Shown here: piece by piece, positions 20,923 to 30,369 of the stretch | How positions within the stretch are numbered: the stretch's first letter is position 1 | Layout: the number at the start of each line of letters is the position of its first letter | Assembly (NCBI GenBank): GCA_014925825.1 | Contig: JACGCK010000379.1 | Location: 1 to 30,804 of the forward strand | Origin: Pholiota molesta | Taxonomy: Eukaryota > Basidiomycota > Agaricomycetes > Agaricales > Strophariaceae | Length of the DNA: 30,804 nt | Direction of reading: 5' to 3' | Made by a program: the position numbers and the translations under genes | The notes under the pieces: generated by a model | What the model was told of the DNA's origin: nothing | Database searches by the model: none | The model's input: the letters and a program-made list of their open reading frames with translations, nothing else

Positions 20923-23900
20923 ATGTCGCCGTGGACCCGCATTCTCCCGACCGTGCATTGTGACGCGGAGCCCCAGCCGTCTCTCACAAAAACGGCCCTC
21001 CAGACCGTCCGCACCGCCGTCGCTGTCCCCGAGAACGAGCTCAAGCGCTGGCGGCGCACGTTTGACGCTAACGCAAAAGTCGTCAATGGCGAGAAGTGAG
21101 TAGCAGTCACATGAGACGGTGAGAGCGCGAAGGGGCCTGGATTGCTGACTTGCGGCCTTTCCTTGCATCGTCATATCAGGTACCTCGACACAGAGAGCTT
21201 CGTCAATGCTATTGCGCCCAAGGGCGACCTCACAAGGATCGGGCGCTCGCAGTTCGCCATCCTCTTCCGCATCGCCGACACATCCCGACGTGGCTTGGTG
21301 TCATGGGAGGACTTCACCGTCTTCGAAACGTTGCTGAAGCGGCCGGACGCCGACTATTGGATGGCCTTCCAGTATTTCGACGTGTGCGTGCTCCCAGCAT
21401 GCCTATCGCGCGTGTTTTCTGATCTTCCGGTACAGCGACCTCTCCGGATACATCGACTACAACGAATTCAAGACCGTTTTCTCTGCCAATCTCGGTCCGG
21501 ATGCGATACCCTTTGATTTTGACTGGTCCGTCGCGCCATGCCTCCCTCGCTCCCTTATCACCGCACTCACTATCTGCCTGCAGCGATTGGATAAAACTAT
21601 ACCTCGGAAAGAAGAACGGCTCGCATGTGTTAGGATGTAAGGGCTTCATTGCTACCCGAGGATCGGCGCGGAGCTAACGGGCCACCGTTAGATAATGAAT
21701 TTACGCAGCTCATGAAGGGCTTGCAGGGCGAGCGGCTGCGCCAGGCCTTCAAATATCTAGATACCAACGAAGACGGATTCATAAAACCAGAGGAGTTCAA
21801 ACGCATTATTCTAGTATGTCCCCTCGGTTTGATTTCGTGACGTAGAGTGAATTGATTGGTTTGGATAGGAAATTGCTGGTCATAAATTATCAGATGCTGT
21901 TATAGACCGACTGCCCACCCTGTGCACATTGAGCCCAGGGCAGCGTATATCTTATTCGGAAGTCATTGCTTTCCATAATGTTATTAGAGGTGAGCATTGA
22001 TGGTTCCCAGTGGGTAAGAGGTCTTTCTTATGTCTTCGCCCTTTCAGAAATGGATATGGCAGAGAGGTACGCCGAATGAACTGTGCTTTTCAATACCGAG
22101 ATTAACCCGTTTTCCTTTTCACCAATAAGAATCATCCGAGAGGCCATTGCCAAAAGCAAGGATGGACGGATAGACCAAAATGATTTCCTCAACTATGCCG
22201 CCTCCAGCTCGCGCTACTCGCTCTTCACCCCAATGGAGGCGAACATCATCTTCCACTTTGCCGGACGCGGAATTGCTGCGCAACGGCTTAGTCTCATTGA
22301 TTTTGCACAATTGTTGGATCCTAGATGGAGGGCGCCTCATGAGGAGCTGGCCGAGGCGAAGGCTCCTCATATTTCTTGGACTCAGAAGTTCTTGATGTCG
22401 GGTTATGGCTTTATTCAGGGTGGTAAGTGTAGACTGCATTTCCCCAATTACTCTCTTTGACGATGGTCTGGATAGGTTTCGCTGGAGCTGTCGGTGCCAC
22501 TATTGTATACCCTATTGATATGGTCAAGGTAAGGCATTTTTGCCGTCGGTATCAATATCGTTGAACTTATATCCTGATTCGCAGACTCGGTATGTTTTAT
22601 TTCGCCAAGATTAAAGAACCGTTTTCCCATGTGTTTTCAGCATGCAAAACCAACGTACCACTGTTGTGGGTCAGATGCTCTACAAGAACAGCCTTGATTG
22701 CGCCAAAAAGATTTTTCGTAACGAAGGCTTTCTTGGTTTCTACCGTGGTTTGGGACCACAACTTATTGCAAGTTCCATTTTACTTTTGGTTTTTGATCAT
22801 GGCGGTAATATCGGTATATTATAGGGTGTCGCTCCTGAAAAGGCTATCAAGTTGACCGTCAATGATTTGGTGCGGGGGCGGGCGATGGACCCTGAGACGG
22901 GGCGCATTAAGATTGGTTGGGAACTCTTTGCGGGTGGTATGGCCGGTGGATCGCAAGTGGTGGGTATATGCAATGTTTTAGCGGAATACCCTCAAGACTA
23001 ACTCCGCGCGCGTGGTAGATTTTCACTAATCCTTTGGAAATTGTGTACGTACTTCCTCAATTTACTATATTGACTTTTCTCACCCTTTTTTTGCAGGAAA
23101 TTCGCCTCCAGATACAAGGCGAAGCGGCCAAGGTAGAGGGCGCCATCCCCAAAGGCGCTGTGCATATCATTCGCCAGCTTGGTATCCTCGGTCTGTACAA
23201 AGGTGCCACTGCATGCCTCCTGCGCGACATTCCCTTCTCCGCATTTATTTCACCGCCTACTCCCATCTCAGGAAGGATGTGTTCCAGGATGGCTATAACG
23301 GGAAACAGCTTTCGTTTTTGGAGACTCTGAGCGCAGCAGCAATCGCGTGAGTCTTATCTTCTATGTACATTTGGCGTGGCAGCAACCTGATGTTATCTTG
23401 TGATGGACTGTCAGTGGTATGCCTGCGGCATACCTCACAACGCCTGCAGGTGTGTGATGATGATCTTCCCATCCAAGTTAAGCTTTCCGTGGACTCATGG
23501 GTGCGGCGTGTTTTAGATGTCGTGAAGACAAGGTTGCAAGTCGAAGCGAGAAAAGGACAGACTCACTATGCAGGTCTCCGAGATGCGTTTGTGAAGATCT
23601 GTAAGCAGCATTACTATCATTCTTTTTTTTTTCGATCGTGAGCTGATCATCTTTAAACCATCAAGATCGAGAAGAAGGATTCCGTGCTCTGTTCAAAGGA
23701 GGCCCCGCTCGAGTGATTCGAAGCAGTCCTCAATTTGGATTTACCTTGCTAGGTGAGGTGGATAGTATCAATAAATTAGCTCATTGGCTGACCGAATGAA
23801 CGATTTGCAGCCTATGAAACGCTCAAGGACGTGGTGAGTGGTGCTATTTTTAGATCCTTTGTCATTATTGACTGGGCCGCGATATGGAACTTGTGGTATA

Positions 23901-24153
23901 GTTACCCGTAAGTTTTCCTCCATCTGTATCGTTGATAAGTGACATAACCTCAGTCCTCCTGTAGTACCCTTGGCAGGACAAGCCAATCAAAATGGAGACC
24001 GCACTCACCTCTCGCCCAGACGAAATGTCGAAGATTCGTGCGCGGAATGCACTCAAGATCTTGCTCGACGTTCATGGAGACTTCGGACGCCGTGCAGCGG
24101 CATTTTCTGGTCGACAGCTATCACTGTCCAATCCAAAGTTATCTTCGTCATGA
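20923..24153 (+). CDS. AGC1: Mitochondrial Ca2+-binding aspartate/glutamate carrier (two apparent frame breaks)
   Basis: Twenty exons: 20923-21095, 21180-21383, 21436-21525, 21584-21636, 21692-21813, 21869-21989, 22048-22066, 22130-22422, 22476-22528, 22585-22589, 22641-22767, 22825-22959, 23019-23044, 23097-23346, 23415-23449, 23517-23600, 23666-23752, 23811-23833, 23902-23907, 23965-24153. About 698 aa, close to aralar/citrin (675). The N-terminal half has EF-hand loops, two of them canonical ([12 protein letters not shown] and [12 protein letters not shown]). The C-terminal half has three carrier repeats with PIDMVKTR, PLEIV and PADVVKTR signatures, for exchange of mitochondrial aspartate for cytosolic glutamate plus H+ in the malate-aspartate shuttle. 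Exon 23097-23346 is broken: one base is missing at its start (at the expected VKIRLQ) and one near 23241, each costing a single nucleotide. Two missing bases exactly account for the length (2095+2 nt). One intron (22768-22824) has a GC donor. Confidence 0.88.
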
Positions 24154-24737
24154 TTGGATCATCATCATTAGAATAGTACTTAGTTCCATCTGTAATAGAT
24201 TTATATCCGGGACGTATAGGACATGGCGTATTTTGTTACTGCTCTGTCACTCGCGAGGCTGTTCGAACCAATCAAACGAGAGTCTGGGGGACGCAAAATT
24301 CCCTGGCGACCCATCGGTGTGCGTCACGACCGAGATCTCCTAGTGAGTAACCTTGCCCGACCCGATGGAATGTTGTTGATGCGGAAGATGATGAGGCCTG
24401 CCAATGGTTGCGATGTAGGTCACACGATGGTGACACTCAAATACTCTGTCCCTCTTGCCTCTTCTCACCCCCTTCTTCGTCTTCGTTTTCGTTCTTCCTC
24501 TCTCTCTTTTCTTTCTTTTTACACGGTGAGCTAGCCCTCTGATCCCGACATTACTCCTAATTTTTATTCATGGATGCGCAGATAGCTCTCGAGCTTTCGT
24601 TGTCTCCGTATTCCTCGACTGCAAGACAGTGTCAACGTTAGCGTAGACCGCTTCCACCTTTCGTTCTTAATTTCGCCCAGGATTCGTATTATTTCTTGCA
24701 CACTTTGCAACAGCACCCACTATCTTTTAAAGTCACG
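24154..24737. promoter_or_regulatory. Promoter and leader of the Thr-rich gene, CT-rich tract
   Basis: No gene is recognised in this 584-bp gap. A strong pyrimidine tract (about 24447-24520, rich in CTTC/TTTC) resembles the CT-boxes of highly expressed fungal genes. Directly after it, GTGAGC at 24526 and GCGCAG ending at 24581, with CTCCTAAT between them, would make a 56-bp 5' UTR intron; this is an inference. Confidence 0.45.
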
Positions 24738-26520
24738 ATGAAGTCGATCATTTTTGGTCTTTCCCTTGTGAGCGCGGCCGTCGCCCAGGTCAGCGTGGTC
24801 GGTATGTCGATGGTCTCCGTGCCTTCATCGTCGGCAGCTGCTTCTTCTTCTGCATCGGCCTCTGCCTCAGGCCCTCGTCAGGCTCTAGCTCGAGCGGCCC
24901 CGCGATCACTGCTGCGCCGACCCCGCCCAGACCCCTGGAGGTTACGGAGGTGCCGCCCCATCCGTGCAAACGGCTGCGCCGTCGTCGAGCAACTTCTACA
25001 CCGTCATGCCCTACAGCCAGTACAGCAGTGGAGGATACAAGAGTTTGGACTGTGGTTATGGTTGGTATAAGGGGTCAGATGGTTCTTGCATGCGGGAATC
25101 TTGGGTGCGTGCTTAGAATTTTTACTCTCGGAGTTCGGGCTCTTATCTTTGAATGGGATAGTATGGCACTGAAATTGTCGGCTGCTACGCTACGACGATC
25201 ATCAACGTCGAGAACAAGTAAGAGGGAATTTTTTGACAGAGGCTTTGCAGTGACTTACTGCTTGCTTGCAATTTTCAGCATTTGTGATAGCAATAGTTAC
25301 AACAACGGCTATGGCTACAACAACCAGTACAACACAGTTACAGTGACAATGACGGAGCACCAGACGTACACTCAGGTTCAGGTATGTTGTCCTTTTTTCT
25401 ATTTGGATCTCATACTGAAATTTTGCGGGGCAGACTTACACACAGACAGTCCCTACGACGATTACCATGCACGAGACAGTCACACAAACGCAGACCGATA
25501 CCATGCATGTTACCCAGGTCGTTACGTCTGTCGAGATGGTGCCCACCACCCGCGTCTGGGTCTCTACCGAAATCATCGACAACACCAAGACCGTCGACCA
25601 CACTCTCACTGCTTTTGAGACTATGACGCAGACCAACGTCTACACTCAGACGCAGACGCAGACCAACACTGCGACGGAGACCTTGAAGCAGACGATGACT
25701 GACTTTGTCACCCAAACGTACTTGAGCACCATCACCCAACCAGTGACATATACCAAAGTCTGGGTCTCCACTCAGGTCATTGACAACGTAAGTGGATTTT
25801 ATCATTTTCCAAAAGGCCGGAATCTGATTGCAAGGAAATTTTGTAGACCTTGACCGTCGAAAACACCATGACTGACACTGTCACCGACGTGATGACCTCT
25901 GTGCAAACTGCGACCGTCACTGATACCATGACCGATCGCATGACTGTCACCCAAGTCTCTACCTACGTACAGCCCACTACCGTCACTTCCGTCTGGGTGT
26001 CCACAGAGACCATCGACAACGTAAGTTTCCTGCTTTGAAGCATTTGGCCTTGTAAACTCACGAAGGAATTACAGACCAAGACTGTCGAGCACACTATGAC
26101 TTCGACTAAAATTTGGGACCAGACTCTCACCCAGACTCTCACCCAGGTCTCGACGGCCACTCAGACACAGATCGCTACGCAAACAGAAGTCTCTACCGCC
26201 ACCGCCACACAAACTGTTATCCAGACCCAGTTGTCCGACTGCCTCTACCAGGTTTGTGTACCTTACAATGTTCAGATCAAGTTGCTCTACTGACATATTA
26301 TCCACAGTGCAAGTCCAAGTACTGGTTGACTCAAGGTAACAGCTGGAACTCGAATACCTACGCTGCGCCCGCCTCGACCACATGGGCGGCGTACTCGGCG
26401 GCGAGCACTGCTAGCAGTTCAGGCAGCGGGTATTCAGGCTCGAGCAGCGGGTACTCTGGTTCCAGCAGTGGATCCTCAGGCTCGAGCGGCTCGTACGGTA
26501 GCTCCGGCTCTGGCTACTAA
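24738..26520 (+). CDS. Secreted Thr-rich repeat protein, unknown function
   Basis: Exons 24738-25104, 25162-25217, 25279-25381, 25434-25787, 25847-26020, 26075-26251 and 26308-26520 give about 481 aa. A signal peptide (MKSIIFGLSLVSAAVAQ) is followed by a Ser/Ala/Pro linker, a Cys-containing region (LDCGYGWYKGSDGSCM, VGCYATTI, NICDSN), a long Thr/Gln/Val-rich stretch full of TxT patterns, a SDCLYQCKSKYW segment, and a Ser/Gly/Tyr-rich tail. VWVST(E/Q)xIDN occurs three times (coding from 25554, 25758 and 25991). There is no hydrophobic C-terminus, so a GPI anchor is unlikely. High Thr/Ser suggests heavy O-mannosylation and a wall or matrix protein. The first exon changes frame twice, near 24871-24877 and 24921-24930, both in C runs; either two bases are missing or an intron escaped me. 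Family not recognised. Confidence 0.7.
25434..26251 (+). repeat. Degenerate Thr-rich protein repeats, three modules
   Basis: Three modules share VWVST(E/Q)xIDN followed by T(K/L)TV(D/E)(H/N)T(L/M)T. In spliced coding sequence they are 204 and 174 nt apart. Modules 2 and 3 have an intron immediately after the IDN codons (introns 25788-25846 and 26021-26074, both phase 0); module 1 does not. Confidence 0.75.
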
Positions 26521-27078
26521 AGAATCGATTCTTTAGACCGTTTCCTGTCTTCTGTGCATCCTCGTACTAGTCATCATGTCGTTCACGTCGTATATCCTAG
26601 AGTTGTCTGGCCAGACTTAACCCATACCACATCCACGGACCTTTTTCATCTCTTCACATCGGACACTCTTAAAAATTCTTCGTTTCCCTTCATCGCCTTC
26701 AGCTGGAAGGTGCTATTCATATTTGGTGCCTAATACGTTTTTTTCCAAGGCGTGAAATTATTTTCCCTTGTTGACAGGTTCATACGGATTATCGCCCTCC
26801 CTCTCTCCCTACTTTCGCACTATTTATTCCTTATTTTCATCCTGCCCGTTCGGGCACTGTCTTTTCACTACTCCATCTTGGGTCATCGGGATAGTGTTGC
26901 AATGGAATGCTTTCGCAAAAACGCTATTTAATAACATAGATGGAGTTCTGTGAGCATTCTGCATTGAGTGGCTTTGAACGAAACTTTGCCTCATCCATGT
27001 ACAAGATGACATCATCATCTCATATATGAGTGCTGCTGACAATCTTGACTTGAGCCCTCCCCTCCTCCTACGTTCACC
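26521..27078. other. Intergenic region before the TXNDC17-like gene
   Basis: This 558-bp gap holds the 3' UTR of the Thr-rich gene and the promoter of the next gene. A pyrimidine-rich run (CCCTCCCCTCCTCC, about 27056-27069) lies just before the ATG at 27079. No gene is recognised. Confidence 0.5.
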
Positions 27079-27687
27079 ATGCCTCTGTACGAAGCTGATG
27101 GATCCATTGATCCTAGAACTCTGCAAACAGTACCAGACCGCTATGTCATCTTCTACTCATCCGTTGTCGATGGCGAGATGTGGTGTCCAGTAAGCTTTTT
27201 TGATCTAACCCGGGTAGAATCGCTTGCTTTGCCTGCCACTTATTTTGCACATCTGTAGGACTGCAGGGCGGTGGAGCAGCTGGTGAAAGAAACCTTCTCG
27301 GATGAGAGCCTGTCCGGCCTTATCGTGTATGTTGGCGACAGGACACAGTGAGTCCTTTTTGGATTATGAGTGCGGCCTCCCGGAGGCGCATTGTGACCCC
27401 AATTTACAACAACGGCATTCGCATGTTGACGACTTCTGACATCTCGTTATCTAGGTGGAAAACGCCATCGAATATCTACCGCCAAGAGCCATGGCACATC
27501 ACCAGCGTCCCAACAATCGTCAAACAGATAGATGTGCGTTTATGCTGCTACTCCTCTGGGTGTGATCTGTCGCTAAGGTGGCATATTTATCATGTACTTT
27601 TATGTATTCTAGGGTAAGGAGGTGGGTAGGCTTGAGGATGATACTGCGATCTTGAAAGACTTGAAGAATTTCGTAAAGTCGGGATAA
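27079..27687 (+). CDS. Thioredoxin-fold protein, TXNDC17/TRP14-like
   Basis: Four exons (27079-27189, 27259-27347, 27455-27533, 27613-27687) encode 117 aa; human TXNDC17 has 123. The active site is WCPDC (Trp35, Cys36, Cys39), the signature of this cytosolic thioredoxin-related family, which reduces selected disulfides and cystine rather than general thioredoxin substrates. Further marks: a first strand VIFYSSV, VYVGDRTQW after the active-site helix, and ITSVPTIV containing the cis-Pro preceded by Val. Intron 1 falls between the codons for CP and DC of the active site. Family is secure; substrate is inferred. Confidence 0.92.
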
Positions 27688-27877
27688 ATGACATTACTCT
27701 ACTGGTAGCAAGATTGTGCAAGGCAGAGATTGTGGAATATAGATTGCTCACTCGTTGAATAAAGATTGAGAGCGCGTCTCTTAATTACTTAGCTGTGTGA
27801 TCAAATATCCTCTTCCAAGTACGAACATTCCTTCTTATCCACAGACGACACAGCTTTCTGATTTCTGATTTCCGATT

Positions 27878-30103
27878 TCACTTTTCCCTCACGAAATCAC
27901 CACTCCGACCACCAGATTTCCGTACAACCATAATCTCCCCAATCTCCATCTCCTTACCTGCGACGGCCTTTAGCATATCCCATACAGTTAGTAAGCCCAC
28001 GGACACTGCGGTCAGGGCCTCCATCTCGACCCCGGTCTTCCCTTCACACGTCACCGTCGCCGTGCACAGAATGCTGTACCGCGCACGCGCTTCGCCCTCC
28101 GAAGCACAAGGTACAAGGCTGACCTCGATCTTCGACAGCGCGAGGGGATGGCACAGCGGGATCAGCGCCGGGGTCGCTTTGGCGCCCATGATCGCGGCGA
28201 GCTGCGCGACCGTGAGAGCGTCGCCCTTCCGCCTCGCCTTGGCGAACGCCGCGTTCTCAGAGTTTGCGTTGTCTTGCGCGCCCGCTAGTTCCGTTGGGTA
28301 GGAGGAAGTCACCAGGGCGTAGGCGCGTTCTGGGATGTAGATGCGGCCCGATGCGGTTGCGCTGCGCTTGGTTGGCTGTTTGTCGCTGACGTCGACCATG
28401 GAGGCGCGCCCGTGCTGGTCGAGATGCGTAAGGCCGCTGGAGGAGGTGCTATACCGCCTGAGGCTGGTTATTGGCGAATTCACGGATGGCGGAGGCAGCC
28501 AAGGACGTCGAAACTTAGAGTTGGTACCCTTACGGTTCGCATTCCTCCACGCATGATCTGTGAGAGATCCGAAAAAGACGTTGAGAATACAGAAATGACA
28601 GGCAAGGCCTATGCTCTACATGAAGGAAACACTCATCCACCTATGAGAATCATCGGCCGGTTCGTGACGACGTCGATGTCTTGCATGCCTGCATGCTTCT
28701 CCTTCTTCCCGGACACAGCTAGGCCGATGGTCTCGAGGAGTTCAGAGTCGGACGCTCCCGCTCGCATTTTATCGCGTAGGGATACTTCGGTAGCATCAAA
28801 AAGGCAGACCTGAGGAATTTATTTAGATTGGATTTTAACGCGATCATGCGGTCCGTGCTTGCCTTGATCTCTCCATCCGCCGTTAGACGAAGGCGGTTGC
28901 AGGATGCGCAGAAGTGGTCCGACATGCTGGAGATGAAACCAAAGGTGCCTTTATGACCGGGTATCAGCCACGATCGTGCAGTGTCATTAAGTTCGTCTGG
29001 TGCGCGCTGAACGGCTGGATATCGCGCTTGAATACGCTCCAGTAATTCGGACGAAGGGACCATCTTCTTCTGATCCCATTTATTCCCTATAAACACAATT
29101 CAGACTCCCATGTCAAGGTCAGCGAAATCATATATGGAATCTCTACTGACCAGTGAACGGCATGAATTCGATAAACCGGACGGATATAGGCTGGTCTTTG
29201 GTCATCTCCACGAAGTCGACAACTTCCGAGTCGTTCAAGCCCTTGATGACGACAACATTAACCTTGACTGAAGTCAGGTCTGAGGATAGTGCAGCATCGA
29301 GGGCTTTTAACACCGCTTCGTGTCCTCTTCGTCGGGTTATAAGTTCGAATTTGAAAGGATCCAGCGTATCCAAACTATACCGGATTGGGGCATTAGTTTT
29401 GGGGAGGAGCGCACATATATATTAAAAATTCGCCTTAAGTTCAAATGCGTGAGCCCGTTTTCCACAAGTTGAGGTAGGCGACGATGGAGAGATAATCCAT
29501 TAGTTGTCATTCCAATCGATTGCAGGCCATATTGCCTGAGGGTATTCAATTCGCCTGTGTTCGATTATTGAATTTACACGGAAGATAAAGATACATAGAA
29601 AGGGAAGGTGGTACATACTGATAATGTCTGCTATGCCCTTGCGAACCGTGGGTTCCCCTCCAGTGAGTCTGATCTTAGTGACCCCACTTTTGACGAAGAG
29701 TGTGGCAAGACGTAGAATCTCGTCGTTGGTTAATAATTTGCCGTCTGGAGAGAGATCAATGCCTTCACTGGGCATGCAATAGAAACCTAAAAATGAGAAG
29801 AGATCAAGCCTCAGACTGTAATGGGGGGTTAGTGACCTCACATCGTAGGTTGCATCGTTCCGTCAACGAAATCCTCAGATAGTTGTGTCGTCGACTAAAG
29901 GAATCAACAAGATGCTTTGAGAAAGGCGCAGTAGAGTCAATCTCTTGGATCTTTTCCTGTTCTGATGATTAGCCAACAACCTCTGTTGAAAGGTTAGCCA
30001 TAGTGCATACCTGAACGCGAATCTGAACGCTGGTTGCAGATGAACTGAGCCGGCGAATGGGAGAACTGAAGGCGGGACGAAATGTCGGCCAGATGTATCT
30101 CAT
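27878..30103 (-). CDS. Molybdenum cofactor biosynthesis MoaA-MoaC protein (MOCS1/cnxABC type)
   Basis: Eight exons (complement of 27878-28557, 28641-28809, 28863-29086, 29151-29374, 29434-29554, 29619-29786, 29842-29956, 30011-30103) encode a 597-aa fusion. The two domains convert GTP to cyclic pyranopterin monophosphate, the first step of Moco synthesis, in mitochondria. The start at 30103 gives a presequence-like end ([22 protein letters not shown]). The MoaA part has the radical-SAM cluster C66-x3-C70-x2-C73 (RCNLRCFYC), [10 protein letters not shown] and the second cluster C-x2-C-x13-C ([10 protein letters not shown] to KVCLF). The MoaC part has [22 protein letters not shown] and [10 protein letters not shown]. 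If the 83-bp intron 28558-28640 is kept, MoaA stops at 28633-28635 as a 373-aa protein ending ILIGG. Introns 29375-29433 and 28810-28862 use GC donors. Confidence 0.93.
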
Positions 30104-30369
30104 ATCTTGCGTTGAGGTATAGTGGTCGTGGATATTCAACCAGATGGCAGGAGCATTGGGGATGTCGCTGAAGCTGCCGAGCCTGTGTCAGTGTTGCAAC
30201 TTGCAATGCAGCGGCACGCGCGGGCAACTGACTGAATGGAACCGGCTCCAGCGGTCCGTCGACTCGCGTGACACTGTTACAGAACGACGGTCACCTCCAA
30301 AGTAGAATGCAAGTCGACGCGTAATTCTCATTCTCCCTCTTCCATATACCACATCGCATTTCATCCAAT
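30104..30369. promoter_or_regulatory. Divergent promoter MOCS1/PUP3
   Basis: 266 bp separate the MoaA-MoaC start codon from the likely PUP3 start. No TATA box or repeat is evident. A longer open frame without an ATG runs along the minus strand here, but the presequence-like start at 30103 is preferred. Confidence 0.4.

Noticed and set aside
21784..21868. Possible old frameshift after the third EF-hand of the carrier
   Set aside because: A normal 55-bp GT-AG intron (21814-21868) explains the change of frame.
25410..25805. Minus-strand ORF of 131 codons opposite the Thr-rich repeats
   Set aside because: Open only because the ACx/CAG-rich repeat has few stops on the other strand; no independent signal.
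29994..30227. Longer alternative N-terminus for the MoaA-MoaC gene in another frame
   Set aside because: It has no ATG and needs a different acceptor (29961-29963). The frame starting at 30103 has an ATG, a presequence-like composition and a phase-0 junction.
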